DNA of 64,000 bases from Actibacterium lipolyticum. GTDB lineage: Bacteria; Pseudomonadota; Alphaproteobacteria; Rhodobacterales; Rhodobacteraceae. Position 1 is the stretch's first letter. Each line of letters begins with the position of its first letter. Location of the stretch: positions 1,612,001 to 1,676,000 of the forward strand of contig NZ_FXYE01000001.1 of the NCBI RefSeq assembly GCF_900184935.1, read 5' to 3'. A program made the position numbers and the translations under genes. The notes below the pieces were generated by a model, which saw only the letters and a program-made list of their open reading frames with translations, was not told the DNA's origin and made no database searches. This document shows positions 28,825 to 37,799 of the stretch, one piece after another.

Positions 28825-29062
28825 TCCATTCCCCTTTCACAAGTGCATAGCGAATGAAATGAACAAGGTCACCTAGCCGGATGCTCACAATGGCGTGGAC
28901 ATCCTGTCACATCTTGTAATCGGATGGAGTGGCACCGATCCTGCACACTGCTGTTCAGGCCAAACGGTCCCCCGTTCGCCGAGACGTTTAGGTCGGGCCG
29001 AAGATTTCCGCTATCACCGCTGCCAGCAGTTCGAATTGACCAATCATTGGCCATGAAAAGAA

Positions 29063-29095
29063 AACGCCGGGCGATTGGCCCGGCGTTTTTGTTTT
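29063..29095. terminator. Bidirectional terminator after rne
   Basis: A perfect 10-bp GC-rich stem (29063-29072 with 29078-29087, 5-nt loop) is followed by TTTTTGTTTT on the plus strand and TTCTTTT on the minus strand. It begins a few bases after the rne stop codon. Confidence 0.85.
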
Positions 29096-31760
29096 AGCTT
29101 TTCAGCGACCACCAGCCGCGGCGCTTCGGCTTTTTCTCAGCCTCGGGCGCTTCGGCGGTAAGGGCCGGTTCCGGCTCTGCCACGACCTCTGGTTCAGGCT
29201 CTGGCGTCGGTTCCGGTTCAGCAGCCGTTTCCGGCTCTGCGATGGGTTCGGGTTCCGAAACCACCTCTGGTTCTGCCGCGACTTCTTCCTGAGCGGGTTC
29301 AGGCGTTGGTTCAGGCTGCTCGGCCGGAGCTTCGGCAGGTGCGTCTGTAGGCGCTGCTTCCTCAGCCTTGGGCGCCTCTGTCTCTGCCGCGTCCTCAGGC
29401 TTGGCCTTTGGCTTGCGCGAACGGCTGCGGCGGGTGCGCTTGGGCTTTTCTTCCTTCGGCGCGTCCTCAGCCTCTGCCGCTTCGGCAGGCTTTTCTTCAG
29501 CCACAGCGTCGCTGGCTTCGGTGTTTTGGCCAGCCTCTGCCTCTGGGTTGGCTTGCGCCTCTTCACCCTGCTGCTGGTCGCCATTGCCGTTCTTCTTACG
29601 ACGACGACGACGACGGCGCTTTTTGGGCCGCTCTTCGGTGCCTTCGGGGTTTTCCGAAGTTACCTCTGCCTCTTGTTCTTCTTCTTCCACAAGCTCTGGC
29701 ATGTCAGACGTATCGATCGAAATCACCGGAGCCATCACATCAGGCACCTGACGCGTGGCGGTCTTGAACCGTTCAATAGAGAAGTCCGGGCTGACCAAGA
29801 ACGGATCGGCCTCTACCCGTACCGAAATGCCATAGCGGGATTCGATTTGGGCCACATGTTCGCGCTTTTGGTTCATCATGAAGTTCACGATGCCAACGGG
29901 CGCTTTCAGCAGAATTTCTTTCGAACGGCCGCGCACGCCCTCTTCTTCCAGCTGACGCAGGATGTTCAGAGCAAGGTTGTCGTCCGAACGGATCAGACCC
30001 GTGCCGTGACACGCCGGGCAAGGCTGCGTTGTTGCCTCAAGCATACCAGGGCGCAGGCGCTGGCGGCTCATCTCCAACAGGCCAAAGCCCGAGATGCGAC
30101 CCACCTGAATACGCGCGCGGTCTGTTTTCAGCTTGTCCTTCAGGCGCTTTTCAACAGCGGTGTTGTTGCGGCGCTCTTCCATGTCGATGAAATCGATCAC
30201 GATCAGACCCGCAAGGTCACGCAGACGCAGCTGACGCGCAGCTTCTTCCGCAGCCTCAAGGTTAGTCTTCAGCGCAGTTTCTTCGATCGAACCTTCTTTG
30301 GTCGCGCGGCCCGAGTTCACGTCGATCGCAACCAACGCTTCGGTCACGCCGATCACGATGTAACCGCCCGATTTCAACTGAACCGTCGGGTTGAACATCG
30401 ACGAAAGATAGCTTTCGACCTGATAACGCGCGAACAGCGGCATTGGATCGCTGTAATGTTTCACGTTCTTTGCGTGGGACGGCATGATCATTTTCATGAA
30501 GTCCTTGGCCACGCGATAGCCGGCCTCGCCTTCAACCAGAACCTCGTCAATCTCACGATTGTAAAGGTCACGGATCGTCCGTTTGATCAGGTTGCCTTCT
30601 TCATAGATCGGCGCGGGCGCGATGGATTTCAGCGTCAGTTCGCGGATCTGTTCCCACAGGCGTTGCAGGTATTCATAGTCGCGTTTGATTTCGGACTTGG
30701 TGCGCTTGGCACCTGCGGTCCGAATGATAAGGCCAGCGCCTTCCGGCACTTCAATCTCGCCCGCGATTTCCTTCAGTTTCTTCCGGTCGGCTGCATTGGT
30801 GATCTTGCGCGAAATGCCACCGCCACGTGCGGTGTTCGGCATCAGAACGCAGTAACGGCCTGCAAGGCTAAGGTATGTGGTCAGCGCAGCGCCTTTGTTG
30901 CCACGCTCTTCCTTAACGACCTGCACCAGAAGGATCTGGCGCACTTTGATGACTTCTTGAATCTTGTACCGTTTGGGGCGCGGTTTGCGCGGCTGACGGA
31001 TTTCTTCGCGAACATCTTCGTCAGCGACGGATTCGATTTCAGAGTCGCGCTCGGAGGCGTCGGTAACTGCTTCGTCGTCAGAATTTTCTTCTTCAGACGG
31101 ATCAGCAGTTTCTTCGGTTTCCGCAGCAGGCGTTTCTTCAGCAGCTGTTGGGGCGGCGTCTTCGACCGCCTCGGCCGGTGCTTCTTCGGTCTTGGCCTCT
31201 TCAACCACAGCTTCGGCAGCAGGCTCTTGGCTTGCTTCCTCAACAACGGGTTGATCCTTGTCACCGTTTTCGATCAGGCCATCAGTTGCCTGTTCGTCTT
31301 CACCCAAATCAACCACATCCATGCTGGAAATGGTTTCAGTCACTTCGCGGGTTTCTACGGCATCTGTTGTCTTGGCCTCTTCAGCCTTGGCCTTACTGCG
31401 CGAACGTGAACGACTGCGCGAACGGGATTTAGGACGTTCGTTCTTTTCGTCATCCTCGGCCAATGATTTGGCATAGGCGCGTTCTTCAGCCAACAACGCT
31501 TCGCGGTCGGCCACAGGAATTTGGTAATAATCTGGGTGAATTTCCGAAAACGCCAAGAAACCATGCCGGTTCCCGCCGTAATCAACAAATGCCGCTTGAA
31601 GCGAAGGTTCAACGCGGGTGACTTTCGCCAGATATATGTTGCCAGCTAGCTGGCGCTTATTGACGCTTTCGAAGTCGAATTCGTCAACCTTAGTTCCGTC
31701 AACCACCACAACGCGGCATTCTTCCGCGTGGGTGGCGTCGATGAGCATTTTCTTAGCCAT
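29094..31760 (-). CDS. rne: Ribonuclease E/G
   Basis: The main endoribonuclease of mRNA decay and stable RNA processing, acting at the inner membrane as degradosome scaffold. In this 888-residue protein the S1 domain (about 36-300) is split by a large acidic insertion (about 100-260) that begins with a run of Arg-Ser dipeptides (112-122). The RNase H/DNase I-like core has metal ligands Asp480 (AIDVNSG) and Asp523 (VIDFIDM), and the zinc-link is CPAC (581-584). The C-terminal 200 residues are basic then Pro/Glu-rich, ending in a conserved-looking RRGWWSLKS. Start at 31760 (MAKKMLIDATH) is the family start; AAGAG lies upstream. Confidence 0.96.
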   Translation of the reverse strand: MAKKMLIDATHAEECRVVVVDGTKVDEFDFESVNKRQLAGNIYLAKVTRVEPSLQAAFVDYGGNRHGFLAFSEIHPDYYQIPVADREALLAEERAYAKSLAEDDEKNERPKSRSRSRSRSRSKAKAEEAKTTDAVETREVTETISSMDVVDLGEDEQATDGLIENGDKDQPVVEEASQEPAAEAVVEEAKTEEAPAEAVEDAAPTAAEETPAAETEETADPSEEENSDDEAVTDASERDSEIESVADEDVREEIRQPRKPRPKRYKIQEVIKVRQILLVQVVKEERGNKGAALTTYLSLAGRYCVLMPNTARGGGISRKITNAADRKKLKEIAGEIEVPEGAGLIIRTAGAKRTKSEIKRDYEYLQRLWEQIRELTLKSIAPAPIYEEGNLIKRTIRDLYNREIDEVLVEGEAGYRVAKDFMKMIMPSHAKNVKHYSDPMPLFARYQVESYLSSMFNPTVQLKSGGYIVIGVTEALVAIDVNSGRATKEGSIEETALKTNLEAAEEAARQLRLRDLAGLIVIDFIDMEERRNNTAVEKRLKDKLKTDRARIQVGRISGFGLLEMSRQRLRPGMLEATTQPCPACHGTGLIRSDDNLALNILRQLEEEGVRGRSKEILLKAPVGIVNFMMNQKREHVAQIESRYGISVRVEADPFLVSPDFSIERFKTATRQVPDVMAPVISIDTSDMPELVEEEEQEAEVTSENPEGTEERPKKRRRRRRRKKNGNGDQQQGEEAQANPEAEAGQNTEASDAVAEEKPAEAAEAEDAPKEEKPKRTRRSRSRKPKAKPEDAAETEAPKAEEAAPTDAPAEAPAEQPEPTPEPAQEEVAAEPEVVSEPEPIAEPETAAEPEPTPEPEPEVVAEPEPALTAEAPEAEKKPKRRGWWSLKS

Positions 31761-32220
31761 TGTGTCTCTTTGCACCGCGGCAAACACCCGTCGCCCGGTG
31801 GGCGCGGATGTTGCGGGTGGTGTCTTGTTTGGGCGTGGGGGTGTGCAGCGACGGCATCAGGGGCGGCGGAACGCCTGCCTCCTCTTTGCCTGTTCGTGCT
31901 CACGCGTTCCATCGCGGTTTGTCTCCGATGCCTGTGTGGCACCCGTTGGTTAAATCCCAACCCCTTGGGGTGGGAAATCTTGTGCCCAGTTGGGCAAATC
32001 GGTCTGCGGAGCGATCGGGCCGACGATCTTGCCGGGGCGATCCGAAACGCAGCGAAACTTAACGAACGGCGATCGAACGTTGTGCGACCAGCCGTCCTGT
32101 GACCTTAGCGGCAGTTGATGGACAATGACAATGGTGTTTTTCAAAACGCAGCCCCCTGATCCAACGCAACAGCCCGGATCAGAGGGAATTCAACGTGTGT
32201 TTGGGGATTTCACCCTAGGG
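31761..32220. promoter_or_regulatory. Long rne leader and dctD downstream region, no gene
   Basis: About 460 bp between dctD and rne hold no convincing gene. On the minus strand it contains paired G- and C-tracts (CCCC/GGGG at 31961-31970 with flanking CCCA/TGGG) and a GCCCA/TGGGC palindrome at 31984-31995. These would fold in the 5' leader of rne mRNA. Long structured leaders serve RNase E autoregulation in enterobacteria; whether this one does is inference. Confidence 0.4.
32154..32186 (-). terminator. Inverted repeat downstream of dctD
   Basis: A 9-bp stem CCCTGATCC/GGATCAGAGGG with one bulged base (32154-32162 with 32176-32186) lies about 35 bp after the dctD stop. It has no U-run, so it may be a weak terminator or an RNA 3'-end stabiliser. 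Confidence 0.35.
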
Positions 32221-33552
32221 TTACAAATAGTCCGAACGACTCAACCCATATTTCGCCATCTTCTCGTTCAGGGTCCGGCGTGGCAGGCACAGCTCTTCCA
32301 TGACATTGACGATAGAGCCTTTGTGACGGCGCATGGTGTTATCGATCAGCATGCGTTCAAACGCTTCGACGTATTCTTTCAGCGGCTTGCCTTCGGTCGT
32401 CATCACCGGCTGGGCCTCTTCGTCATCTGACATCAAAAGCGAGGCGATGGTGCCCGACCCACGACGGTTTTGCAGGACCGCACGCTCTGCCACGTTGATC
32501 AGCTGACGCACGTTGCCCGGCCACGGTGCTTGCAGCAATTGCGCGGCTTCTTGTGCGCTGACCTCTGGCGTGTCGCATCCGTATTCTTCGGCGAATTGTT
32601 CGCTTAGGCGTGTGAACAGCGTCAGGATATCTTCGCCACGCGCCCGCAACGGCGGCAGCGTGATCTTCATGGCCGCAAGGCGATAGAAAAGATCAGGGCG
32701 CAGCATATCTTCGCAGGTTTTGCCCTGCTCTTGCAGGTTCGACACCGCGATGATGCGCGTTTCGGCCGGGTTGCCCTGTTCGTTGATAAAGGTCAGTAAC
32801 CGCGCCTGAAGCGCCTGCGGCAGTGCCTCAATATCTTCAAGGCACAGGGTGCCGCCGCGGGCTTCTTCGACCAGCGGAAGGTCCCCGCCCTCGCCCATTG
32901 GACCGAAGAACTTCGTTGCAAGCTCCTCCTCGCCAAAGGCCGCACAGGAAACCTGAACGAACTTGCGCCCTGCCCGTGGACCAACCGCATGCAGCGCATG
33001 AGCCACCAGCGATTTGCCCGTCCCGGTTTCGCCGTCGATCAAGACGTGACCGTCAGCCTGACCCAGATCAAGAATGTCTTCGCGCAACCGCTCCATCACG
33101 GGGGAAGACCCGATAAGCTTTTTCATCAGCACCGTGCCATCCGACAACTCGCGCCGCAGCGCGCGGTTGTCCAGCGTCAGGCGGCGGGTTTGCGCCGCGC
33201 GCTTGGCCAGCTCTGTCATCCGGTCGGGGTTGAACGGTTTTTCCAGGAAGTCATAGGCCCCGATCCGCATCGCCTCGACAGCCATGGGAACGTCGCCGTG
33301 GCCGGTGATGATGATGACCGGCAGGTTGCTATCAAGGCTCATCAGGCGTTTTAGAAAGGCCATGCCATCCATTCCCGGCATGCGAATGTCAGAAACGATC
33401 ACGCCGGGGTAATCTGCCCCGATGGATTTCAGCGCCTCTTCGGCGGAAGCGAACGTATCTGTGTCAAACCCCGACAGTGCCAACCACTGGCTAATGGATT
33501 GGCGCATGTCCTGTTCGTCGTCGACGATTGCAATCTTGATGCCGCGGCCCAT
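32221..33552 (-). CDS. dctD: C4-dicarboxylate response regulator DctD
   Basis: A 443-residue NtrC-family response regulator that, with DctB, should control C4-dicarboxylate uptake. Domains in order: receiver with Asp55, AAA+ domain with Walker A GETGTGKS, and a C-terminal Fis-type helix-turn-helix. Two oddities are visible. The GAFTGA loop that contacts sigma-54 is absent (the stretch after FFGPMGEGG runs straight to the Walker B strand). The Walker B motif reads LCLEDI rather than LFLDEI. It follows dctB by 23 bp. No dctPQM transporter genes are in the window. Confidence 0.9.
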   Translation of the reverse strand: MGRGIKIAIVDDEQDMRQSISQWLALSGFDTDTFASAEEALKSIGADYPGVIVSDIRMPGMDGMAFLKRLMSLDSNLPVIIITGHGDVPMAVEAMRIGAYDFLEKPFNPDRMTELAKRAAQTRRLTLDNRALRRELSDGTVLMKKLIGSSPVMERLREDILDLGQADGHVLIDGETGTGKSLVAHALHAVGPRAGRKFVQVSCAAFGEEELATKFFGPMGEGGDLPLVEEARGGTLCLEDIEALPQALQARLLTFINEQGNPAETRIIAVSNLQEQGKTCEDMLRPDLFYRLAAMKITLPPLRARGEDILTLFTRLSEQFAEEYGCDTPEVSAQEAAQLLQAPWPGNVRQLINVAERAVLQNRRGSGTIASLLMSDDEEAQPVMTTEGKPLKEYVEAFERMLIDNTMRRHKGSIVNVMEELCLPRRTLNEKMAKYGLSRSDYL

Positions 33553-33575
33553 GGGACCCCCTCATTATTGAATTT

Positions 33576-35339
33576 CTATTCCGCCGCCTCGACGTCTTCG
33601 CCAAGGATAGGAAGTTGTACCTCAAACACTGCGCCACCCGCGCGTCCGTTGCGTGCGGTCAGCCGCCCCCCAAGGTCGTTCACGATGCCCGAGGAAATGG
33701 CAAGCCCCAGCCCAACACCGTCTCCCGGGGCTTTGGTGGTGTAAAATGGTTCAAACAGCGCATCCAAATCGGTGATCCCCGACCCATTATCGCGTACCGT
33801 AAGCGTGGCGGTTTCGCCCGCCGACAGGATCAAATCCACCTGCGCGTCGTCTGTCATCTTCGTCGCGTCCAGCGCGTTGCGCAGCAGGTTGATGATGACC
33901 TGTTCCAGACGCACCTGATCGGCCATCACGATGACCGGTGCTGGCGGCAGCGTGCGGGTGATCGTCACCTTGCGCCGCTTCAACTGAGGTTCCATCATCG
34001 ACAGGGCGGAAGACACCGAAGTCCTGAAATCCAAGGGTTCAAACGCATCGCCGCCCTTGCGCGCATAGCTTTTCAACTGACGTGTGATCGACCCCATCCG
34101 TTCGATCAGATCGTCGATCCGCAGGAAGGACGAAAGCGCCTCTTCGGGGCGTTTGCGTTGCAGCAACAATCTTGCCCCGGCCAGATAGGTTTTCATCGCC
34201 GCAAGCGGTTGATTAAGCTCGTGACTGACGGCCGCCGACATTTCCCCCAGCGCCGCCAGCTTGGAGCTTTGCGCAAGGGTTTGTTCGGCCACTTCAAGGT
34301 TCTTTTCGGCCTTCTCGCGCTCGGCAATTTCTCGCTGTAGCCTGATATTAAGTGCGCGAAGTTCTGCCGATTCCTGTTGGAAAAACACCGAACGCGACTG
34401 CGCCTTGCGCGACAGCACATAGAAGGCAAAAGACAGCAACAGCGCGAATGCCATGATCTCTAGCGCTAAGACGCCATTCACCCGTTCGCGCACTGATGTG
34501 TAGGATGTGAACGAAACCAACCGCCAACCTTGGAACGGAATGCGGGCTTCGTTGCGCATCACGGCCTCGCCCAGCAGATAGGCATCCGGGGGCAATGCCG
34601 CCCAGTCAGCCGTTGCCTGAATGGCCCGCTGGATAGAGGACGGCGCAGATTGAACCGCCAGCGCCTCGTCTATGGTCAGCCCGCGCCAGCGCGGCTCGGT
34701 CGATAGGATGATCCGCCCTTCGCTGTCCGTCACGATGACCGCATCGGATATGCCTGCCCAGCTTTCCTGATATTTGGCCAAATCTACGGCAACGATGATG
34801 ACGCCGATGTTACGCCGTTCGCTTGTGATGCGACGGGAATATGTGAAGTCGATGCCGCCGTGTTCATTCTCGGCAGAGATGAAAACGGTGTCATTCGCGC
34901 GTTTTGCTTCCACGAAATATGGGGCCTGACGCATGTTCGAACCAATTGTCGAACGGTCCGTCGCCGCAACAACGCGACCCTCGTTATCCAACAGCATCAG
35001 CGAGGCAGCGCCGATCTCTTCAAGATAGGAAATCAGACGTTGAGAGCTTTGGCGAAAATCCGAAGAATTCAGTGCGCCAATCAGCGTGGGATCGCGGGAC
35101 AACAGCAGCGGAACAACCGATGCCCGCTGCAATTCTGAAACGACGTTCCCGGAATACAGCGCCAGGCGCACCTCTGCCCGGTTGCGCGTCGCGTTGGTAA
35201 AACGCTCTGTCAAAAGGATGTTGGTGACCCAGACCACCCCGACCGCGATCACAAGGAACACGATCAAGATACCACGCACGCGCCAGCCGACGCTGCCCTG
35301 CGGATCGGTCACAATAGAGTCTGAGGCGCTTTTCGACAT
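33576..35339 (-). CDS. dctB: C4-dicarboxylate sensor histidine kinase DctB
   Basis: A 587-residue inner-membrane sensor kinase. Two transmembrane helices (about 22-43 and 302-323) flank a periplasmic double-PAS-like sensor region. A coiled-coil follows, then the dimerisation/H-box SHELNQPLAAMKTY and the ATPase domain with NLLRNALDA, DNGSGI and GVGLGLAIS. It should phosphorylate DctD in response to succinate, fumarate or malate. A 6-bp hairpin ends 1 nt before the start codon, and no free Shine-Dalgarno is seen; translation initiation may be structure-dependent. Confidence 0.92.
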   Translation of the reverse strand: MSKSASDSIVTDPQGSVGWRVRGILIVFLVIAVGVVWVTNILLTERFTNATRNRAEVRLALYSGNVVSELQRASVVPLLLSRDPTLIGALNSSDFRQSSQRLISYLEEIGAASLMLLDNEGRVVAATDRSTIGSNMRQAPYFVEAKRANDTVFISAENEHGGIDFTYSRRITSERRNIGVIIVAVDLAKYQESWAGISDAVIVTDSEGRIILSTEPRWRGLTIDEALAVQSAPSSIQRAIQATADWAALPPDAYLLGEAVMRNEARIPFQGWRLVSFTSYTSVRERVNGVLALEIMAFALLLSFAFYVLSRKAQSRSVFFQQESAELRALNIRLQREIAEREKAEKNLEVAEQTLAQSSKLAALGEMSAAVSHELNQPLAAMKTYLAGARLLLQRKRPEEALSSFLRIDDLIERMGSITRQLKSYARKGGDAFEPLDFRTSVSSALSMMEPQLKRRKVTITRTLPPAPVIVMADQVRLEQVIINLLRNALDATKMTDDAQVDLILSAGETATLTVRDNGSGITDLDALFEPFYTTKAPGDGVGLGLAISSGIVNDLGGRLTARNGRAGGAVFEVQLPILGEDVEAAE

Positions 35340-35340
35340 A

Positions 35341-35361
35341 GGCGGGAATTTAATCCCCGCC
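35341..35361 (-). promoter_or_regulatory. Hairpin abutting the dctB start codon
   Basis: GGCGGG/CCCGCC arms (35341-35346 with 35356-35361) form a stem in the dctB leader. Its 3' arm ends one base before the ATG and its 5' arm holds the only G-rich candidate ribosome binding site. It also lies between purQ and dctB, so it may be a terminator remnant. Confidence 0.3.
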
Positions 35362-35385
35362 GCATCGCATCACAAGCGTCAGTCA

Positions 35386-36060
35386 TCACGCCAGCGCCAT
35401 TGCCTCGCTCAATGCGCGGAAAAGCACCGCCCCATCGGCATTTCCGTGCGCGTCTTCAGACGCCCGTTCAGGGTGTGGCATCATGCCAAGCACCCGGCGG
35501 TTTTCGCTTAGCACACCAGCGATGTCAGCCATCGAACCGTTCGGGTTGTCGGTATAGGTGAACGCGATGCGATCGTCGCCCTTCAGGCGGGCCAGCGTGT
35601 CAGCGTCGGTGTTATAGTTACCGTCGTGATGCGCCACTGGAAGCGTGATCGTCTGACCCTTGTCGTACCCGTTGGTAAAGGCTGTGTCCGTCGTTTCAAC
35701 CTTAAGCCCGACCGGCTTGCAGATGTACTTTAGCCCAGCGTTGCGCATCAGCGCACCCGGCAAAAGCCCCGTTTCGGTCAGCACCTGAAACCCGTTGCAA
35801 ACACCAAGGACATAGCCGCCCTTGTTGGCAAAGTCGACAATCGCCTTGGCAATCGGCGAACGGGCCGCGATGGCACCGCAGCGCAGGTAATCACCGAACG
35901 AAAAGCCACCGGGAATGGCAACCACATCCAACCCATCGGGAAGGCTGGTTTCCTTGTGCCACACGATCTGCGTAGCCTCGTTTCCGGCAACTTGGTTCAG
36001 GGCAACCGCCATGTCGCGGTCGCAGTTAGAACCAGGAAACTGAATGACAGCTGCGCGCAT
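35386..36060 (-). CDS. purQ: Phosphoribosylformylglycinamidine synthase subunit PurQ
   Basis: The glutaminase subunit of the FGAM synthase complex (PurL-PurQ-PurS) in purine synthesis; it releases ammonia from glutamine. The 224-residue class I amidotransferase has nucleophile Cys88 in GVCNGFQ and the His-x-Glu pair in MMPHPERA. It starts at the purS stop with a 1-bp overlap (TGATG), so PurS and PurQ are made in a coupled way. purL is not in the window. Confidence 0.97.
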   Translation of the reverse strand: MRAAVIQFPGSNCDRDMAVALNQVAGNEATQIVWHKETSLPDGLDVVAIPGGFSFGDYLRCGAIAARSPIAKAIVDFANKGGYVLGVCNGFQVLTETGLLPGALMRNAGLKYICKPVGLKVETTDTAFTNGYDKGQTITLPVAHHDGNYNTDADTLARLKGDDRIAFTYTDNPNGSMADIAGVLSENRRVLGMMPHPERASEDAHGNADGAVLFRALSEAMALA

Positions 36061-36299
36061 CAGGCGATCTCCACCGAGTAGCTTTCGATCACCGTGTTGG
36101 CGAGCAGCTTTTCACACATTTCGGTCACGGTTGCCTTGGCTTTGGCAGCGTCTGTTTCGGCCAGGTCCAGTTCGATGACTTTACCCTGACGAACACCGTC
36201 AACACCCTCAAAGCCCAAAGAGCCAAGAGCATGGCGAACCGCCTCCCCCTGCGGATCCAGAACACCGTTTTTCAGCATGACATGTACGCGGGCTTTCAT
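36060..36299 (-). CDS. purS: Phosphoribosylformylglycinamidine synthase subunit PurS
   Basis: A 79-residue small subunit that bridges PurL and PurQ in the FGAM synthase complex. It has the family pattern [20 protein letters not shown] at the N-terminus, [11 protein letters not shown] in the middle and the C-terminal [14 protein letters not shown]. It is 12 bp downstream of purC and overlaps purQ by one base. The order purC-purS-purQ is common in alphaproteobacteria. Confidence 0.96.
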   Translation of the reverse strand: MKARVHVMLKNGVLDPQGEAVRHALGSLGFEGVDGVRQGKVIELDLAETDAAKAKATVTEMCEKLLANTVIESYSVEIA

Positions 36300-36311
36300 C
36301 GGGTTCGTTCC

Positions 36312-37073
36312 TTAGTTGATCAGGGTCGGTTTAGTAGCGTGGGTCACATTGCTGGGCATAACGCCAAGCCGTTTGGCCACTTCGGTATAGGCATCCGTAA
36401 GGTTGCCCAAGTCGCGGCGGAATACGTCTTTGTCCAGCTTCTGGCCGGTTTTGACATCCCACAGGCGACAGCTATCGGGGCTGATTTCATCCGCAACGAC
36501 AAGGCGCATAAAGTCGCCTTCGTAAACGCGGCCGATTTCGATTTTGAAATCGATCAGTTTAATGCCGACGCCATACATGACGCCCGCCAAGAAATCGTTC
36601 ACACGAAGTGCCAGCGCGATCATGTCGTCCAGATCCTGCTGCGAGGCCCAGCCGAACGCGATGATATATTCCTCGGTCACCAGCGGATCACCAAGGCTGT
36701 CTTCTTTATACGAAAACTCGACGATCGGGCGCGGCAGTGCGGCACCCTCTTCCAGACCAAGGCGTTTGGCGATGGATCCGGCGGCGAAGTTGCGCACGAT
36801 CACTTCCAGCGGAATGATTTCCACTTGGCGGATCAACTGTTCACGCATGTTCAGGCGCTTCAAGAAATGCGTCGGCACACCGATGGTGTTCAGACCCGTC
36901 ATGAAGAATTCGCTTAGACGGTTGTTCAACACGCCCTTGCCTTCGATGACAGCTTTCTTTTCAGCGTTGAACGCTGTGGCATCATCTTTGAAATACTGCA
37001 CATAGGTCCCCGGCTCGGGGCCTTCGTACAAAATCTTTGCCTTGCCTTCGTAGATCTTTTTGCGACGTGCCAT
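36312..37073 (-). CDS. purC: Phosphoribosylaminoimidazole-succinocarboxamide synthase
   Basis: PurC (SAICAR synthetase) ligates aspartate to CAIR using ATP. The 253-residue protein has the N-terminal [13 protein letters not shown] motif, the [18 protein letters not shown] core and [12 protein letters not shown], all diagnostic. The ATG at 37073 ([10 protein letters not shown]) is chosen as the family start with a purine-rich GCGGAG upstream; a 51-codon longer reading is not protein-like. It heads the purC-purS-purQ operon and is divergent from the zeta-subunit gene. Confidence 0.97.
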   Translation of the reverse strand: MARRKKIYEGKAKILYEGPEPGTYVQYFKDDATAFNAEKKAVIEGKGVLNNRLSEFFMTGLNTIGVPTHFLKRLNMREQLIRQVEIIPLEVIVRNFAAGSIAKRLGLEEGAALPRPIVEFSYKEDSLGDPLVTEEYIIAFGWASQQDLDDMIALALRVNDFLAGVMYGVGIKLIDFKIEIGRVYEGDFMRLVVADEISPDSCRLWDVKTGQKLDKDVFRRDLGNLTDAYTEVAKRLGVMPSNVTHATKPTLIN

Positions 37074-37280
37074 GGAAACTCCGCTTCTAGGGCGATTATG
37101 GCTGCAATGCCCCGCCCAGTGTTGCGCATCTCTTATGCGAACGCAGTGACAAGGGCAAGCCGCAGCACCAATGCGACATTTCAGATCATAAATCCGCATA
37201 TGATAGCGCGCACTGCCTCTAGGCATCGGCGCTTCAATCCCTTAAAACCACCACGACTAGATTCTGGAGGACAAAGTCCC

Positions 37281-37595
37281 ATGACCACCTTCGACGACCG
37301 CGAAAGCGCATTTGAAAATAAATATGCCCACGATGAAGAGATGAAGTTCAAAGCGCAGGCGCGTGCGAACAAACTTCTGGGGCTTTGGGCCGCTGGCCTT
37401 CTTGGCAAATCCGGCGAAGACGCCGAGAACTATGCCAAAGAAGTCATCAAGTCTGACTTCGAAGAAGCAGGCCACGAAGACGTGTACCGCAAAGTTGCGG
37501 CCGATCTGGGCGACAAGGCTGACGAAACCACCATCCGCACCAAGATGGTAGAGGTTCTGGCCGAAGCCAAAGCACAGCTGATGGCTAACGACTAA
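37281..37595 (+). CDS. F1-ATPase inhibitor zeta subunit (DUF1476)
   Basis: A 104-residue all-helical protein of the DUF1476 family. In Paracoccus the homologue is the zeta subunit that inhibits ATP hydrolysis by F1Fo-ATPase through its N-terminal inhibitory region. The N-terminus TTFDDRESAFENKYAHDEE matches that region and is followed by KFKAQARANKLLGLWAA. GGAGG lies 12 nt before the ATG. It is monocistronic, with a strong terminator 25 bp after the stop, and is not linked to atp genes. Confidence 0.93.
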   Translation: MTTFDDRESAFENKYAHDEEMKFKAQARANKLLGLWAAGLLGKSGEDAENYAKEVIKSDFEEAGHEDVYRKVAADLGDKADETTIRTKMVEVLAEAKAQLMAND

Positions 37596-37618
37596 GGGCT
37601 TACCCCTAATAAGTTAGG

Positions 37619-37650
37619 AAACGCGCCCGCGATGACCGGGCGCGTTTTTT
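37619..37650 (+). terminator. Rho-independent terminator after the zeta-subunit gene
   Basis: A perfect 11-bp stem AAACGCGCCCG/CGGGCGCGTTT (37619-37629 with 37637-37647) with a 7-nt loop runs into six T residues, then G and TTTT. Confidence 0.92.
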
Positions 37651-37678
37651 GTTTTCCGCCATGTGAACGCCGTGAAGT

Positions 37679-37799
37679 TGCGCGATGTTCAACATGATTA
37701 TGATTAATAAGAGTTTGCGTGATGATGCCTTACATGGCACCTGTCGCGCAAATTGGCGGCCTTGGCTGCCTATTGCTCGTTTCCGAAAGGACGCATGAT
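37679..37799 (+). promoter_or_regulatory. Promoter and structured leader of the homocysteine methyltransferase gene
   Basis: TTGCGC (37679-37684) and TGATTA 17 bp further on form a plausible promoter. Just after it the leader can fold into a two-tier hairpin: TTTGCG/CGCAAA (37714-37719 with 37747-37752) enclosing TGCC/GGCA (37726-37729 with 37736-37739). A second stem GGCGGC/GCTGCC (37755-37760 with 37765-37770) follows before the AAAGGA ribosome binding site. It matches no SAM or SAH riboswitch consensus that I can recall, so its role as a control element is inference. Confidence 0.4.

Noticed and set aside
28869-29054. Small minus-strand open frame of 61 codons between rne and ccdA
   Set aside because: No ribosome binding site, no domain, and it starts at the rne terminator.
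29526-31409. 627-codon open frame on the plus strand antisense to rne
   Set aside because: It is the mirror of the acidic, repeat-rich rne coding sequence; the translation is low-complexity His/Arg/Phe-rich and has no domain, while the minus-strand RNase E is unambiguous.
37679-37799. Known SAM or SAH riboswitch
   Set aside because: The leader has stems but lacks the conserved loop sequences of the SAM-II, SAM-V and SAM/SAH types as I remember them.
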